From: Winslowiella toletana
GTDB taxonomy: Bacteria; Pseudomonadota; Gammaproteobacteria; Enterobacterales; Enterobacteriaceae
Assembly: GCF_017875465.1 (NCBI RefSeq)
Contig: NZ_JAGGMQ010000001.1
Span: forward strand, 806,001 to 870,000
Direction of reading: 5' to 3'
Length of the DNA stretch: 64,000 bases
A program made the translations under genes and the position numbers. Positions 51,631-61,594 of the stretch are shown one piece after another (position 1 is the first letter of the stretch; each line of letters opens with the position of its first letter). The notes below the pieces were generated by a model. That model made no database searches, was not told where the DNA came from, and was given only the letters and a program-made list of their open reading frames with translations.

Positions 51631-52281
51631 ATGAATAATTTGAATGTAATTATTGCCGATGACCATCCGATTGTTCTTTTTGGCATTCGTAAGTCACTTG
51701 AACAGATTGAATGGGTAAACGTTGTTGGTGAGTTCGAAGACTCCACAGCATTGGTTAACAGCCTACCGAAGTTAGATGCAAATGTACTGATAACCGATTT
51801 GTCGATGCCAGGCGAGAAATATGGCGACGGCATTACTCTGATCAAATATATCAAACGCCACTACCCGGATCTGTCGATTATCGTTCTGACGATGAACAAC
51901 AACCCGGCGATCCTCAGCGCAGTACTGGATCTGGATATTGAAGGGATCGTGCTGAAACAAGGCGCGCCAACCGACCTGCCGAAAGCGCTGGCAGCCCTGC
52001 AGAAAGGCAAGAAGTATACGCCGGACAGCGTGGCGAAACTGCTGGAGAAAATCAGCGCGGGTGGCTATGGCGATAAGCGTCTGTCACCAAAAGAGAGTGA
52101 AGTTCTGCGTCTGTTTGCAGAAGGTTTCCTGGTAACAGAAATTGCCAAAAAACTGAACCGCAGTATCAAAACCATCAGTAGCCAGAAGAAATCAGCGATG
52201 ATGAAACTGGGCGTGGAAAACGATATTGCACTGCTGAACTATCTCTCTTCAGTCAGCTCAATGCCGGTCGAGAAAGACTAA
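51631..52281 (+). CDS. rcsB: RcsB, response regulator of the Rcs phosphorelay
   Basis: A 216-residue NarL/FixJ-type regulator, same length as in E. coli. The receiver domain begins MNNLNVIIADDHPI and has Asp56 (LITDLSMPG) as phosphate acceptor; the C-terminal LuxR-type helix-turn-helix is SPKESEVLRLFAEGFLVTEIAKKLNRSIKTISSQKKSAMMKLG. The start at 51631 is the family start; the longer open frame from 51550 runs through rcsD. It controls capsule, motility, envelope stress and surface genes, alone or with RcsA, BglJ and others. It ends in a field of palindromic repeats and is convergent with rcsC. Confidence 0.98.
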   Translation: MNNLNVIIADDHPIVLFGIRKSLEQIEWVNVVGEFEDSTALVNSLPKLDANVLITDLSMPGEKYGDGITLIKYIKRHYPDLSIIVLTMNNNPAILSAVLDLDIEGIVLKQGAPTDLPKALAALQKGKKYTPDSVAKLLEKISAGGYGDKRLSPKESEVLRLFAEGFLVTEIAKKLNRSIKTISSQKKSAMMKLGVENDIALLNYLSSVSSMPVEKD

Positions 52282-52296
52282 GTTCTGATGATCACG

Positions 52297-52403
52297 GGCG
52301 GCGATAACGCCGCCCCTACCCAGAACCATCCGTAGGGGCGGCGTTATCGCCGCCCGTATTGCGAATTTTGCACCATCTGTAATGACGGCGTTATCGCCGC
52401 CCT
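52297..52403. repeat. Three palindromic repeats between rcsB and rcsC
   Basis: GGGCGGCGATAACGCCGCCC (from about 52296), then its inverted copy GTAGGGGCGGCGTTATCGCC (from 52332), then a partial third copy GACGGCGTTATCGCCGCCCT (52384-52403). The first two units are arranged head to head and can form a large cruciform. They fill the gap between the two convergent stop codons and may serve as 3' end structures for both genes. Confidence 0.9.
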
Positions 52404-52407
52404 GGTT

Positions 52408-55257
52408 TTACCCTTCCCTGCCCTTTCTTACCCGCTCCGCATAAAACGACAAGGTCTTCTGTAGCGTATCCAGCGTCACCGGTTTCGACAGACAGTTATC
52501 CATCCCCGCTTCCATACAACGCTGCTTCTCTTCCGCCAGCGCATTTGCCGTCACCCCAATCACCGGGAACGTCTGTCCCAGCTGGCGTAACCGTTGCGTC
52601 AGGCGATAACCATCCATATTCGGCATATTGACGTCGCTCAGTACGATATCAATCTCGCTACGGCTAATCACATTCAGCGCATCGACACCGTCCTGCGCAG
52701 TTTTCACCCGGAAGCCCAGCGAGGCTAACTGATCGGACAGCAGCATACGGTTGATCGGGTGATCGTCGACAACCAGGATCAGAATATCCTCGTTATTGAC
52801 GCTCTCTTCCGCTGCCGGCATCAGCGCCAGACCTTCCGGCACATCGAGCGGTACGCGATAGATACGGCCCAGCAGCGCCGGTAATTCGTGAGGCGTGGCG
52901 GTGCTGTATACCCAGCGTCCGCTGCTGACTTCCTGCGGCATATCAATATGCAGGCCATCAAACTCAATCACCGCCCGCACCTGACGCTGTGCGACAAAAT
53001 CATAGTCGGTAATAATCACATCATCGCTGCCATAACGGCTTTCGTCATAGCGATAAACCTGAATACCGTGCTCATGCAGCAGGCTTTCAAGGAAGCTGGC
53101 GAGATACTCATTGCGCAGTTCCAGCCAGACCTGTTTATCCTGCAAACCTTCATGCAGCGGTGGCGCTACTACCTGACTGTTATACAACGGAATGCGGATA
53201 ATAAACTGGCTGCCCATCCCCGGCTCGGAATCCACCTCGATATCGCCATCCATCATATTGATCAGCTTTTCACAGATCGCCAGCCCTAAGCCGGTGCCCT
53301 GGAAGTTACGCTGCACACCGGTGCCGACCTGGAAGAAAGGATCAAACAGGCGGGTAATCTCTTTCGCCGGAATGCCGACGCCGGTATCGCGCACACGAAA
53401 CGCCAGATACCCCTCTTTGACATAGGCGTGGAGAATAATGCAGCCGGTATGGGTAAATTTAATCGCGTTATTCAGCAGATTAGAGATTACCTGCTGTAAG
53501 CGCAGCGGATCGCCATCCAGTGAAATCGGCACTTTACTGTCGATAAAACAGTAAAGTGTCAGGCGCTTTTTCACCACCAGCGACAGATAGTTGGAGGCGA
53601 TATGGGTAATGATCTCGCGCGGTGAGAATTCGCGCGGCTCAATACGCAGCTGTTCAGATTCGATTTTCGAGAAATCGAGAATATCGCTGATAATTTTTAG
53701 CAACAGGCTGGAGGAATTCGTCATCGCGGTAACCAGCGATTCAACGCCTTTTGGCAGCGCTTTGGTCTGTAACAGATCGAGGTTACCGATAATGCCATAC
53801 AGTGGGGTGCGCAGTTCATGGCTGACGGTAGCAAGGAACATCGATTTCGACTGGCTGGCCTGCTCTGCCGCCTGCGCCATCTCCTGCAGCGACTCTTCCA
53901 TTTTCACGCGTGCGCTGACATCCACCAGTACGCAGATCGCTACATTTTCATTGCGATAGCGGGAGTGCACAAAGCTGATTTGCAGATTGGTATTGCTGCC
54001 GGTCAGCACATCGACAAAGTTAACCTGCTGGCCGCAAATAATCTCGGTCAGGCGCTGGCGATCTTCCTGGGTCAGCAAACTCAGATAGTTATGCGCCAGT
54101 TCATTACTCAGGATATTGGTGCCGTCGCTGGTGCGCAGAATACAGATCCCGACCGGCGCCGAGGCAACGATCTTACGGTTAAACTGCTCATGCTCTTCCA
54201 GCCGGTGAGCATTATCCTCCGCGGGCAGAAACATGCGGCGCTCAAACAACCACGCCAGTGAAAACAGCACAATACCGCTTAATAAATTCAGCAACAGCGC
54301 ATTGATAATCAGCATTTTCAGCTGACTGACCAGCACATCAGTGGAGATGGAGTAGACCACGCTCAGTGATGAGGGCTGTAGCGTTTTCTTCATAACCAGC
54401 TGCTTATAACCATCGAGGTAGCCGAACCACGCTTTATCTTCCGGCAAACTATCGGTAGCAAAGCTGGCGCCATTGCGCGCCGACGAAAGAATCGGCTGAT
54501 TATTCTGGTCAATAATGGTGGCCACCACCGGCAGATTGCCCGGCGCAATAAAGTCATCCAGCCGGATATTCTGCTCAATCCCCAGCAGCGCTTCCAGTTT
54601 ATTGGCGACATACACCGGGGTGATCATATAGAAGTAGCCGACGCCTGGCTGGGTAGCAGAGGCGATCCAGTACAGGCTGTTTTTACGCTCATCGGTATTA
54701 CTGTTGCGGTAGCGCAAGATGCGCTCATTCAGTGATTTCAGCGCCCGCTCACGATCGATCGAAGCGCTGCCGATAGCGAAATCCGCCAGACACAGGCTTT
54801 CGCCGCCGATAAAGAACACCCGGTTCAGTTCATAAGCAGATGAGAAATTGGTTTTCCAGTAATTCAGAAAATAACTCAGTGACTCCAGCGAGCTGCGCCA
54901 GCTGCTGCTCATCGATGAACAGTCGGAATCCGCATACAGCGGGTAAAACTGTGGCAGCGTAGTTTTGCCGGGGAATACGCCATTCAGCATACCGAGGCCG
55001 TTGGCGGAAGCGTTAAGACGGTTTTCCGCAATATATTTCAGCTCGCGCGTGACGTCGGTGGAGTGATGGATATACCACTGCGCCTGATCGTAGTTGGCGC
55101 TGAACTCCTGACGCACCTGCGACTCTTTCTCGTGTAAGACGTTAATGATAAAAAAGGCGGTCAGCAGCGCGCCCAGCGTCCATAGCATTAATGCCAGCGC
55201 CCGAAACAGGTAGCGGGAGATCCTTAACGTAGTGCGAAACGAGACAAGATATTTCAA
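52408..55257 (-). CDS. rcsC: RcsC, hybrid sensor kinase of the Rcs phosphorelay
   Basis: From a TTG at 55257 the product is 949 residues, equal to E. coli RcsC, beginning (L/M)KYLVSFRTTLRISRY. Two membrane helices (about 20-42 and 314-335) flank a periplasmic domain; then come a PAS-like linker, the kinase core with SHELRTPLYG (phosphorylated His, about 479), the ATP site DTGVGIPAKE and GTGLGLAICEKL, the RcsC-ABL domain, and a receiver with DIVLSDVNMPNMDG (Asp about 875). The ATG at 55401 lies inside the AraC-type gene and is not a family start; the codon equal to E. coli Met17 is Leu here, which supports the TTG. It phosphorylates RcsB through RcsD. Confidence 0.95.
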   Translation of the reverse strand: MKYLVSFRTTLRISRYLFRALALMLWTLGALLTAFFIINVLHEKESQVRQEFSANYDQAQWYIHHSTDVTRELKYIAENRLNASANGLGMLNGVFPGKTTLPQFYPLYADSDCSSMSSSWRSSLESLSYFLNYWKTNFSSAYELNRVFFIGGESLCLADFAIGSASIDRERALKSLNERILRYRNSNTDERKNSLYWIASATQPGVGYFYMITPVYVANKLEALLGIEQNIRLDDFIAPGNLPVVATIIDQNNQPILSSARNGASFATDSLPEDKAWFGYLDGYKQLVMKKTLQPSSLSVVYSISTDVLVSQLKMLIINALLLNLLSGIVLFSLAWLFERRMFLPAEDNAHRLEEHEQFNRKIVASAPVGICILRTSDGTNILSNELAHNYLSLLTQEDRQRLTEIICGQQVNFVDVLTGSNTNLQISFVHSRYRNENVAICVLVDVSARVKMEESLQEMAQAAEQASQSKSMFLATVSHELRTPLYGIIGNLDLLQTKALPKGVESLVTAMTNSSSLLLKIISDILDFSKIESEQLRIEPREFSPREIITHIASNYLSLVVKKRLTLYCFIDSKVPISLDGDPLRLQQVISNLLNNAIKFTHTGCIILHAYVKEGYLAFRVRDTGVGIPAKEITRLFDPFFQVGTGVQRNFQGTGLGLAICEKLINMMDGDIEVDSEPGMGSQFIIRIPLYNSQVVAPPLHEGLQDKQVWLELRNEYLASFLESLLHEHGIQVYRYDESRYGSDDVIITDYDFVAQRQVRAVIEFDGLHIDMPQEVSSGRWVYSTATPHELPALLGRIYRVPLDVPEGLALMPAAEESVNNEDILILVVDDHPINRMLLSDQLASLGFRVKTAQDGVDALNVISRSEIDIVLSDVNMPNMDGYRLTQRLRQLGQTFPVIGVTANALAEEKQRCMEAGMDNCLSKPVTLDTLQKTLSFYAERVRKGREG

Positions 55258-55349
55258 GAGGAACCTATGGCGGCAAAGTGTCGGCGCGGTTTTTGCGATC
55301 CCGATACAGTAGCTGCACTGGTAATAAAAAGCCAGAACTGGCGCTGCTG

Positions 55350-56339
55350 TCAGCAGCGGGTTCCGGATATATTGCCCGCCACAAACTGTGCAGTGCGCCA
55401 TTGCGATGGCGTTTTACCGGTAATACGCAAAAACTCGCGATTAAAATTCGATTTAGTGACAAATCCTGCCGCTTCCATAATCTCGATAATCGGTAATGAA
55501 CTGTGACTTAGTAGTCGACAGGCCTCTTCAATACGCCACTGATTGACGTATTGCGATACGCTCTGTTGACGCATCAGATTGATCGCGGCTGACACTTTAC
55601 GTGACGGAATACCGCTTTTGCGTGCCAGCTTCGCCAGATTTAGCCCGCTATCGCGATAGAGTGCATGGTCGCGCATTAACTGCTCGACGGCCGCGAACAC
55701 CTGCTCATCATTTTCGTCAGCCTCGCGCGATGAACTTTCCGGCTTAGTCAGTGAAACAACGGGGGTAATGGCCAGCGCCAGGCCGATAACCAGACAGAGC
55801 AGCACCTGACCCGTCAGCAATAATGCGCGCTGCCACAGACCATCGGACAGCGAAATATCGGCGGTGACCGCCAGATCCAGCAGCGCACAGCAAATCAGCA
55901 TCACCGCGATCAGACGCCAGCTGCTAAGCGCCAGCGTCTGTGGCGCAAAAGCAGCCTCGCCTTTGGCTAATCCGGACAGCATCGCCGCGGCGCAGGCCAG
56001 ATAAGTCACCAGCAGCAACGCATCAATGCCCTGCGGCCATTGCCAGACACAAAGCGCCATCAGGCTGAGCGGCGCCTGCAGCCATAACAGCGGCGCCGAC
56101 TGCGCGCCAGCCTGACGTAATGCCAGCCAGCATAATAACGGCAGCGCCATCGCTGTCACCGGCAGTAAGCGCACCACGAAAGCATGCGGACAGATTTCGC
56201 GAACCCCTGCCAGCAGGTAATGCAGTATGCAGAGCACCAGCAGCGCAACAAAGAATCGCGCGTCCCGCTGGCGTAATAACGTACGCAACAGCAGCAACAG
56301 AAAACAGAAGCTCAGCATAAAATTGACAGGAATCAGCAT
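55350..56339 (-). CDS. AraC-type regulator with N-terminal membrane domain
   Basis: A 329-residue protein from the ATG at 56339 (the open frame begins at a TTG, 56354). The first 215 residues form about seven hydrophobic segments (MLIPVNFMLSFCFLLLLLRTLL and later ones), then a soluble linker and a C-terminal AraC helix-turn-helix pair (LNLAKLARKSGIPSRKVSAAINLM ... IIEIMEAAGFVTKSNFNREFLRITGKTPSQWR). Such membrane-bound AraC proteins sense a signal at the envelope. It is divergent from an exported hydrolase gene, its likely target. It ends 92 bp before rcsC. No E. coli counterpart at this place. Confidence 0.87.
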   Translation of the reverse strand: MLIPVNFMLSFCFLLLLLRTLLRQRDARFFVALLVLCILHYLLAGVREICPHAFVVRLLPVTAMALPLLCWLALRQAGAQSAPLLWLQAPLSLMALCVWQWPQGIDALLLVTYLACAAAMLSGLAKGEAAFAPQTLALSSWRLIAVMLICCALLDLAVTADISLSDGLWQRALLLTGQVLLCLVIGLALAITPVVSLTKPESSSREADENDEQVFAAVEQLMRDHALYRDSGLNLAKLARKSGIPSRKVSAAINLMRQQSVSQYVNQWRIEEACRLLSHSSLPIIEIMEAAGFVTKSNFNREFLRITGKTPSQWRTAQFVAGNISGTRC

Positions 56340-56424
56340 ATTTCCAGGGTGCAAATCGTGATCGAGGACGAGGATTAATCGGATTCACGGGATGATAACG
56401 CTTTAACCTGAAGGAATTAAAGCT

Positions 56425-57441
56425 ATGCGTATTATTTGTCTCCTCTTTACCCTGTTATTCAGTCACTGTAGCTGGAGCTATAGCGTCGGTAACCAGACAC
56501 AGACCATCACTACCGCCGATCTACAACGCAACCTGTCGCTGCGTTGGTTCTATCCCACTGAATCCGGCGCGTTGCCGACCCCCCAGGCAGCCAATGCCGT
56601 ATTCCAGGGTTTCTCTGCCATCCCCGCAGCCTCGCTGGCCGCCGGTAAGTTTCCGCTGGTGATACTGACGCACGGTAGCGGCGGCAATAATACCAGCCTC
56701 GCCTGGCTGGCGACGCAGCTTGCCGCCAGGGGCATGATAGTGGTGGCTGCCAGTCACCCCGGCAGCACCACTGGCGACTCCAGGCCCACGATTGATATCA
56801 CCCTGCAAACCCGCGATATCAGCCTTATGCTGAATGCGATACTCGGCAGTAAACAATGGGGCAGCGCCATTGATGCACAGAGAGTCGGTGTTATTGGTCA
56901 CTCTAAAGGCGGCTATAGCGCGCTGGCGCTGGCTGGCGGCAGAATTACCCGCCAGCGTTTTGTTGATTACTGCCGCACTATGCCGCAAATGCCGGACTGC
57001 CAGTTTTACGTACAGGGTAAACTGAACCTTCAGCAGCTGGACGTTGCACGGCTGGCGGCCAGCTATCGCGATCAACGGGTAAAATTTGTTATCGCGCTGG
57101 ATCCGGGAATGGCTTATGTCTTTACGCCACCAAGCCTCGCCAGCATTGATATACCGGTGCTGGTGCTGGCTGCCGGATATTATATTCACGCCGCAAAACC
57201 GCTAAATCTGGGGAGCGATACGCTGCGTTTACCGCAGCAGAAGCTGACCGATGCCGGACATTTTGATTTTCTGCCATTGTGTCAGCCACAGGCGGCGCAT
57301 ATTCTGGCGGAAGATGGCGAAGCCTTTATCTGCGACACGGCGACAAGCCAGCGTACCGCCATTCATCAGCAGGTGATTGCCGCCGTGGAGAATTTTTTGC
57401 AGCACAACCGGATTATAGTGATTAGCGACGCGTCTCGCTGA
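56425..57441 (+). CDS. Exported alpha/beta-hydrolase (dienelactone hydrolase/PAF-acetylhydrolase-like)
   Basis: A 338-residue protein with a signal peptide (MRIICLLFTLLFSHCSWS, cleaved near residue 18). The nucleophile elbow is GHSKGG (Ser in the middle); the oxyanion-hole region LTHGSGGNNTSLAWLA and a C-terminal His (DAGHFDFLP) complete a serine-hydrolase triad. It should act on esters or acyl groups in the periplasm or outside; the substrate is unknown. GAAGGAA lies about ten bases before the ATG. It is divergent from a membrane AraC-type regulator at 86 bp, an arrangement that suggests induction by that regulator. Confidence 0.85.
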   Translation: MRIICLLFTLLFSHCSWSYSVGNQTQTITTADLQRNLSLRWFYPTESGALPTPQAANAVFQGFSAIPAASLAAGKFPLVILTHGSGGNNTSLAWLATQLAARGMIVVAASHPGSTTGDSRPTIDITLQTRDISLMLNAILGSKQWGSAIDAQRVGVIGHSKGGYSALALAGGRITRQRFVDYCRTMPQMPDCQFYVQGKLNLQQLDVARLAASYRDQRVKFVIALDPGMAYVFTPPSLASIDIPVLVLAAGYYIHAAKPLNLGSDTLRLPQQKLTDAGHFDFLPLCQPQAAHILAEDGEAFICDTATSQRTAIHQQVIAAVENFLQHNRIIVISDASR

Positions 57442-57509
57442 TACCGAGCCACTGGGTAACATTTAACAAACATAGAAAACAGGGTTTACAGTCAATTTAA
57501 AGGGATTTA

Positions 57510-57587
57510 ATGCAGATATATAGCCCTGTACAGGAAGTGCAGGATGTGGCGCAGATAGTCTGGTGCAGAAATTACAAGGTAACGTAA
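57510..57587 (+). CDS. Tiny 25-codon frame before the HTH gene
   Basis: ATG at 57510 with AAGGGA five to eight bases upstream; product MQIYSPVQEVQDVAQ... of 25 residues. Its TAA overlaps the ATG at 57587 (TAATG). It may be a leader, or the remnant of a longer gene such as a toxin; nothing in the sequence decides. Confidence 0.3.
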   Translation: MQIYSPVQEVQDVAQIVWCRNYKVT

Positions 57588-57651
57588 TGACCCAGTTAAG
57601 CTGGACGGGTAAAGCCGCGATATTACTAACGCCAAAGGTGAGCGAATTTCC

Positions 57652-57978
57652 GTGGTTATTCCCGTCGCATTTTTCGAAATACTGATTGCAGAGCGGGAAC
57701 GGGACGAACGCTATGAATCCATCCAGGATGAAGCTGGCGCAAGCGATAATGTTAAATATCCCAATGAGGTGATTAACATTTTCTCCGCTAAAAATTGCAC
57801 TATGCAGGCCGCCTGGCGCCTCTACCGCGGCATGACGCAAAAACAGGTTGCGGAGAAACTCGGTATCACCCAGGCATCAGTATCCGTGTTTGAGAAATCG
57901 GAGAAACCACGTAAAGAGAATCTTGAGCGCCTTGCCGCCCTGTATCAATGCACGCCTGAACAGCTGACACTTGAATAA
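57652..57978 (+). CDS. HTH (Xre-type) antitoxin-like protein, possibly frameshifted at the 5' end
   Basis: The open frame of 108 residues starts at a GTG with no ribosome site. The C-terminal half is a clear Cro/CI-type helix-turn-helix (MTQKQVAEKLGITQASVSVFEKSEKPRKENLERLAALYQ). The N-terminal part (VVIPVAFFEILIAERERDERYES) resembles the end of a Phd/YefM-like antitoxin domain. Upstream, in another frame, an ATG at 57587 with AAGG starts MTQLSWTGKAA; adding one base near 57618 would join both parts into one protein of about 130 residues with ITNAKGE at the joint. So the gene may be broken by a one-base deletion, or it may start later. No toxin partner is seen. Confidence 0.6.
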   Translation: MVIPVAFFEILIAERERDERYESIQDEAGASDNVKYPNEVINIFSAKNCTMQAAWRLYRGMTQKQVAEKLGITQASVSVFEKSEKPRKENLERLAALYQCTPEQLTLE

Positions 57979-57989
57979 CTCAGCCCCAT

Positions 57990-58022
57990 AAAAAAGGCCA
58001 GCAATCAATGCTGGCCTTTTTA
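57990..58022. terminator. Bidirectional terminator between the HTH gene and gyrA
   Basis: A perfect 13-bp stem AAAAAGGCCAGCA (57991-58003) / TGCTGGCCTTTTT (58009-58021) with a 5-base loop and T runs for both directions. Confidence 0.92.
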
Positions 58023-58037
58023 TCTCACGCTTAACGA

Positions 58038-60674
58038 TTACTCGTCGTCGCCTTCCGGGATATCGTCATCGCTTTCCACTTCTGGCGCGATCTCGTCATC
58101 ACCTTCCGCCACGCTGCCGTCGATAGCATCAAGTTCTTCTTCTGCTACCGGCTCTGCCACACGTTGCAGGCCCACGACGTTTTCATCTTCTGCGGTACGA
58201 ATCAGGATCACGCCCTGGGTGTTACGCCCCACGACGCTGACCTCAGACACGCGGGTACGCACCAGCGTACCGGCATCGGTGATCATCATAATCTGATCGC
58301 CATCGACCACCTGCACCGCACCGATAACCGGTCCGTTACGTTCGGTGACTTTGATCGAGATAACGCCCTGAGTGGCACGCGACTTGGTCGGGTATTCGCT
58401 GTTACTGGTACGTTTACCGTAACCGTTCTGCGTTACCGTCATAATCGCGCCCTCTTCACGAGGAATGATCAACGACACAACGCGGTCGCCTTCTGCCAGC
58501 TTGATACCACGCACACCAGAAGCGGTACGGCCCATGGCGCGTACTGCCTGCTCGGCGAAGCGCACCACTTTACCGGCGGCGGAGAACAGCATCGCTTCAT
58601 CGTTGCCATCAGTCAGCGCTACGCCAATCAGTTCGTCATCGTCACGCAGATTGACGGCGATAATACCGGCGCTGCGTGGACGGCTGAACTCGGTCAGCGC
58701 CGTTTTCTTCACGGTGCCGCTGGCGGTCGCCATAAAGATATTCAGACCTTCCGCATATTCGCGCACCGGCAGGATCGCCGTAATACGCTCATTCGGCTCC
58801 AGCGGCAGCAGGTTGACGATTGGACGTCCACGCGCACCACGGCTGGCTTCCGGCAGCTGATAGACCTTCATCCAGTAGAGACGGCCACGGCTTGAGAAGC
58901 AGAGGATGGTGTCATGGGTGTTGGCCACCAGCAGACGATCAATAAAGTCCTCTTCTTTAATACGTGCGGCCGATTTACCTTTACCGCCACGACGCTGCGC
59001 TTCGTAATCAGTCAGTGGCTGATACTTAACGTAGCCCTGGTGCGACAGGGTAACCACAACATCTTCCTGATTAATCAGGTCTTCGATATTGATATCGGCG
59101 CTGTTAGCGGTGATTTCGGTGCGGCGCGCATCGCCAAACTGATCGCGGATCAGTTCCAGCTCTTCACGAATCACTTCCATCAGGCGCTCAGCACTTTCCA
59201 GAATGTGCAGCAGCTCTGCAATCTGCTCCAGCAGCGCTTTGTACTCGTCCAGCAGTTTTTCATGCTCAAGACCGGTCAGTTTCTGCAGACGCAGATCCAG
59301 AATCGCCTGAGCCTGCTGCTCGGTCAGATAGTATTGACCGTCGCGAATACCAAATTCTTCTTCCAGCCACTCCGGACGTGCAGCGTTATCACCGGCGCGT
59401 TCCAGCATCGCCGAAACGTTGCCCAGATCCCATGGACGGGCAATCAGGCCAGCTTTGGCTTCAGCTGGGGTTGCAGCACCACGGATCAGCTCGATAATCG
59501 GATCGATATTCGCCAGCGCAATCGCCAGCGCTTCAAGGATATGGGCGCGATCGCGCGCTTTGCGCAGTTCGAAAATGGTACGACGGGTCACCACTTCACG
59601 ACGATGGCGCACAAAGGCGACGATAATATCCTTCAGCGGCATAATTTTCGGCTGGCCCTGGTCCAGCGCCACCATATTGATACCGAAAGAGGTCTGCAGC
59701 TGCGTCAGCGAGTAGAGATTATTCAGCACCACTTCGCCAACCGCATCGCGTTTAATTTCAATCACAATGCGCATGCCGTCTTTATCGGACTCATCGCGCA
59801 GCGCGCTGATGCCTTCCAGACGCTTCTCTTTCACCAGCTCGGCGATCTTCTCGATCAGGCGCGCTTTATTCACCTGATACGGAATTTCATTGATGATGAT
59901 GGTTTCGCGACCGGTCTTCGCATCGGCTTCCACCTGGCCACGGGCGCGGATATAGATCTTGCCGCGACCGGTGCGATAGGCTTCTTCGATCCCGCGACGA
60001 CCATTAATAAAGGCTGCGGTCGGGAAGTCTGGTCCGGTGATGTGTTCCATCAGCCCTTCAACGCTGATGTTTTCATCGTCGATATAGGCCAGACAACCGT
60101 TAACCACTTCAGTCAGGTTATGTGGAGGAATATTGGTCGCCATACCGACAGCAATCCCCGACGCGCCGTTAATCAGCAGGTTGGGTACTTTAGTCGGCAT
60201 CACTTCCGGGATCTGCTCGGTGCCATCGTAGTTAGGCACATAATCGACAGTCTCTTTTTCCAGATCCGCCAGCAGTTCGTGGGCGATTTTCGACATGCGA
60301 ACTTCGGTATAACGCATCGCAGCCGCGGAATCGCCGTCGACGGAACCGAAGTTACCCTGCCCATCGACCAGCATATAGCGCAATGAGAATGGCTGCGCCA
60401 TACGCACGATAGTGTCGTACACCGCGGTATCACCATGTGGGTGATATTTACCAATAACGTCGCCGACCACACGGGCAGACTTTTTATAAGCTTTATTCCA
60501 GTCGTTACCGAGAACGTGCATGGCGAAAAGCACACGACGGTGGACCGGTTTCAGTCCATCCCGAACATCTGGTAATGCGCGGCCAACGATGACCGACATG
60601 GCGTAATCAAGGTAAGAGTTCTTTAACTCTTCCTCAATATTGACCGGTGTAATTTCTCTGGCAAGGTCGCTCAT
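58038..60674 (-). CDS. gyrA: DNA gyrase subunit A
   Basis: An 878-residue protein (875 in E. coli), starting [17 protein letters not shown]. The catalytic Tyr122 is in AMRYTEVRM; the GyrA box QRRGGKG and the six-bladed C-terminal wrapping domain follow; the tail is acidic ([12 protein letters not shown]). With GyrB it introduces negative supercoils. In the quinolone-resistance region the sequence is [10 protein letters not shown]: Thr at position 83 (codon ACC, 60426-60428), where E. coli has Ser, and Asp at 87. The gene order rcsC, gyrA, ubiG is as in E. coli, apart from the inserted genes. Confidence 0.98.
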   Translation of the reverse strand: MSDLAREITPVNIEEELKNSYLDYAMSVIVGRALPDVRDGLKPVHRRVLFAMHVLGNDWNKAYKKSARVVGDVIGKYHPHGDTAVYDTIVRMAQPFSLRYMLVDGQGNFGSVDGDSAAAMRYTEVRMSKIAHELLADLEKETVDYVPNYDGTEQIPEVMPTKVPNLLINGASGIAVGMATNIPPHNLTEVVNGCLAYIDDENISVEGLMEHITGPDFPTAAFINGRRGIEEAYRTGRGKIYIRARGQVEADAKTGRETIIINEIPYQVNKARLIEKIAELVKEKRLEGISALRDESDKDGMRIVIEIKRDAVGEVVLNNLYSLTQLQTSFGINMVALDQGQPKIMPLKDIIVAFVRHRREVVTRRTIFELRKARDRAHILEALAIALANIDPIIELIRGAATPAEAKAGLIARPWDLGNVSAMLERAGDNAARPEWLEEEFGIRDGQYYLTEQQAQAILDLRLQKLTGLEHEKLLDEYKALLEQIAELLHILESAERLMEVIREELELIRDQFGDARRTEITANSADINIEDLINQEDVVVTLSHQGYVKYQPLTDYEAQRRGGKGKSAARIKEEDFIDRLLVANTHDTILCFSSRGRLYWMKVYQLPEASRGARGRPIVNLLPLEPNERITAILPVREYAEGLNIFMATASGTVKKTALTEFSRPRSAGIIAVNLRDDDELIGVALTDGNDEAMLFSAAGKVVRFAEQAVRAMGRTASGVRGIKLAEGDRVVSLIIPREEGAIMTVTQNGYGKRTSNSEYPTKSRATQGVISIKVTERNGPVIGAVQVVDGDQIMMITDAGTLVRTRVSEVSVVGRNTQGVILIRTAEDENVVGLQRVAEPVAEEELDAIDGSVAEGDDEIAPEVESDDDIPEGDDE

Positions 60675-60719
60675 AGAGCCGCTATCCCTCTACATTAGTC
60701 CCGGATTCAAAGGTGCGAA

Positions 60720-60748
60720 AGTATATCACATTGCGCCGAAACGGTGAA
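60720..60748 (-). promoter_or_regulatory. Probable gyrA promoter
   Basis: On the minus strand TTCACC (60748-60743) and TATACT (60725-60720) are 17 bp apart, about 45 bases before the gyrA start codon. The -35 differs from TTGACA at two positions. Confidence 0.55.
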
Positions 60749-60857
60749 TGGAAAGCGTCGTAATGCCGCGCTTTATTCCCGTCAGGGCGGCTTCGTGCCC
60801 TTCGCTGGCGAAAAGGTTATACTGAGGAGAAAATTTTGTAGCCGGAGTCCAGATTCG

Positions 60858-61589
60858 ATGAATGTAAAGCCAAAACCCGCCGCACCTAATGTTGATCATG
60901 CTGAAATCGCCAAGTTTGAAGCGGTCGCCTCGCGCTGGTGGGATATGGAAGGTGAATTCAAGCCACTGCACCGCATTAACCCGCTGCGTCTCGGCTATAT
61001 TGCGCAGCACGCCGATGGCCTGTTTGGTAAAAAGGTGCTGGATGTGGGCTGCGGCGGCGGGATTCTGGCGGAAAGCATGGCGCGTGAAGGCGCGGTGGTG
61101 ACCGGTCTGGATATGGGCGCCGAGCCGCTGGAAGTGGCGCGCCTGCATGCGCTGGAAAGCGGCGTTAAAATTGATTATGTGCAGCAAACCGTTGAAGAGC
61201 ATGCGGAGCAGTTTGCCGGTCAGTACGATGTGGTGACCTGCATGGAGATGCTGGAACATGTGCCGGATCCACGCTCCGTGGTGCACGCCTGCGCGCGTCT
61301 GGTAAAACCGGGCGGCGAAGTGTTTTTCTCCACCCTGAACCGCAACAGCAAAGCCTGGCTGATGGCGATTTTCGGCGCGGAATATATCCTGCGCATGGTG
61401 CCGCGTGGCACCCACGATATTAAGAAGTTTATCCGTCCGGCTGAACTGCTGAACTGGGTGGATGAAACCCCGTTGCGCGAACGTCATATTATTGGTCTGC
61501 ATTACAACCCACTGACCAATAAATTCCGTTTAGGGCGCGGTGTGGATGTCAATTATATGCTGCATACCCATCGCGTAGTTGAATCCTGA
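60858..61589 (+). CDS. ubiG: UbiG, ubiquinone O-methyltransferase
   Basis: A 243-residue class I SAM-dependent methyltransferase (240 in E. coli). The motif [16 protein letters not shown] binds SAM; the conserved [13 protein letters not shown] and [18 protein letters not shown] follow. It methylates both hydroxyl groups during ubiquinone synthesis at the inner membrane. The start [13 protein letters not shown] at 60858 is preferred over the open frame from 60744, which overlaps the gyrA promoter. It is divergent from gyrA, as in E. coli. Confidence 0.97.
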   Translation: MNVKPKPAAPNVDHAEIAKFEAVASRWWDMEGEFKPLHRINPLRLGYIAQHADGLFGKKVLDVGCGGGILAESMAREGAVVTGLDMGAEPLEVARLHALESGVKIDYVQQTVEEHAEQFAGQYDVVTCMEMLEHVPDPRSVVHACARLVKPGGEVFFSTLNRNSKAWLMAIFGAEYILRMVPRGTHDIKKFIRPAELLNWVDETPLRERHIIGLHYNPLTNKFRLGRGVDVNYMLHTHRVVES

Positions 61590-61594
61590 TCCTG

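Noticed and set aside
58914..60386. A 490-codon plus-strand frame opposite gyrA
   Set aside because: Antisense shadow of a conserved housekeeping gene; the product is rich in His, Gln and Phe as expected from reverse reading of its codons.
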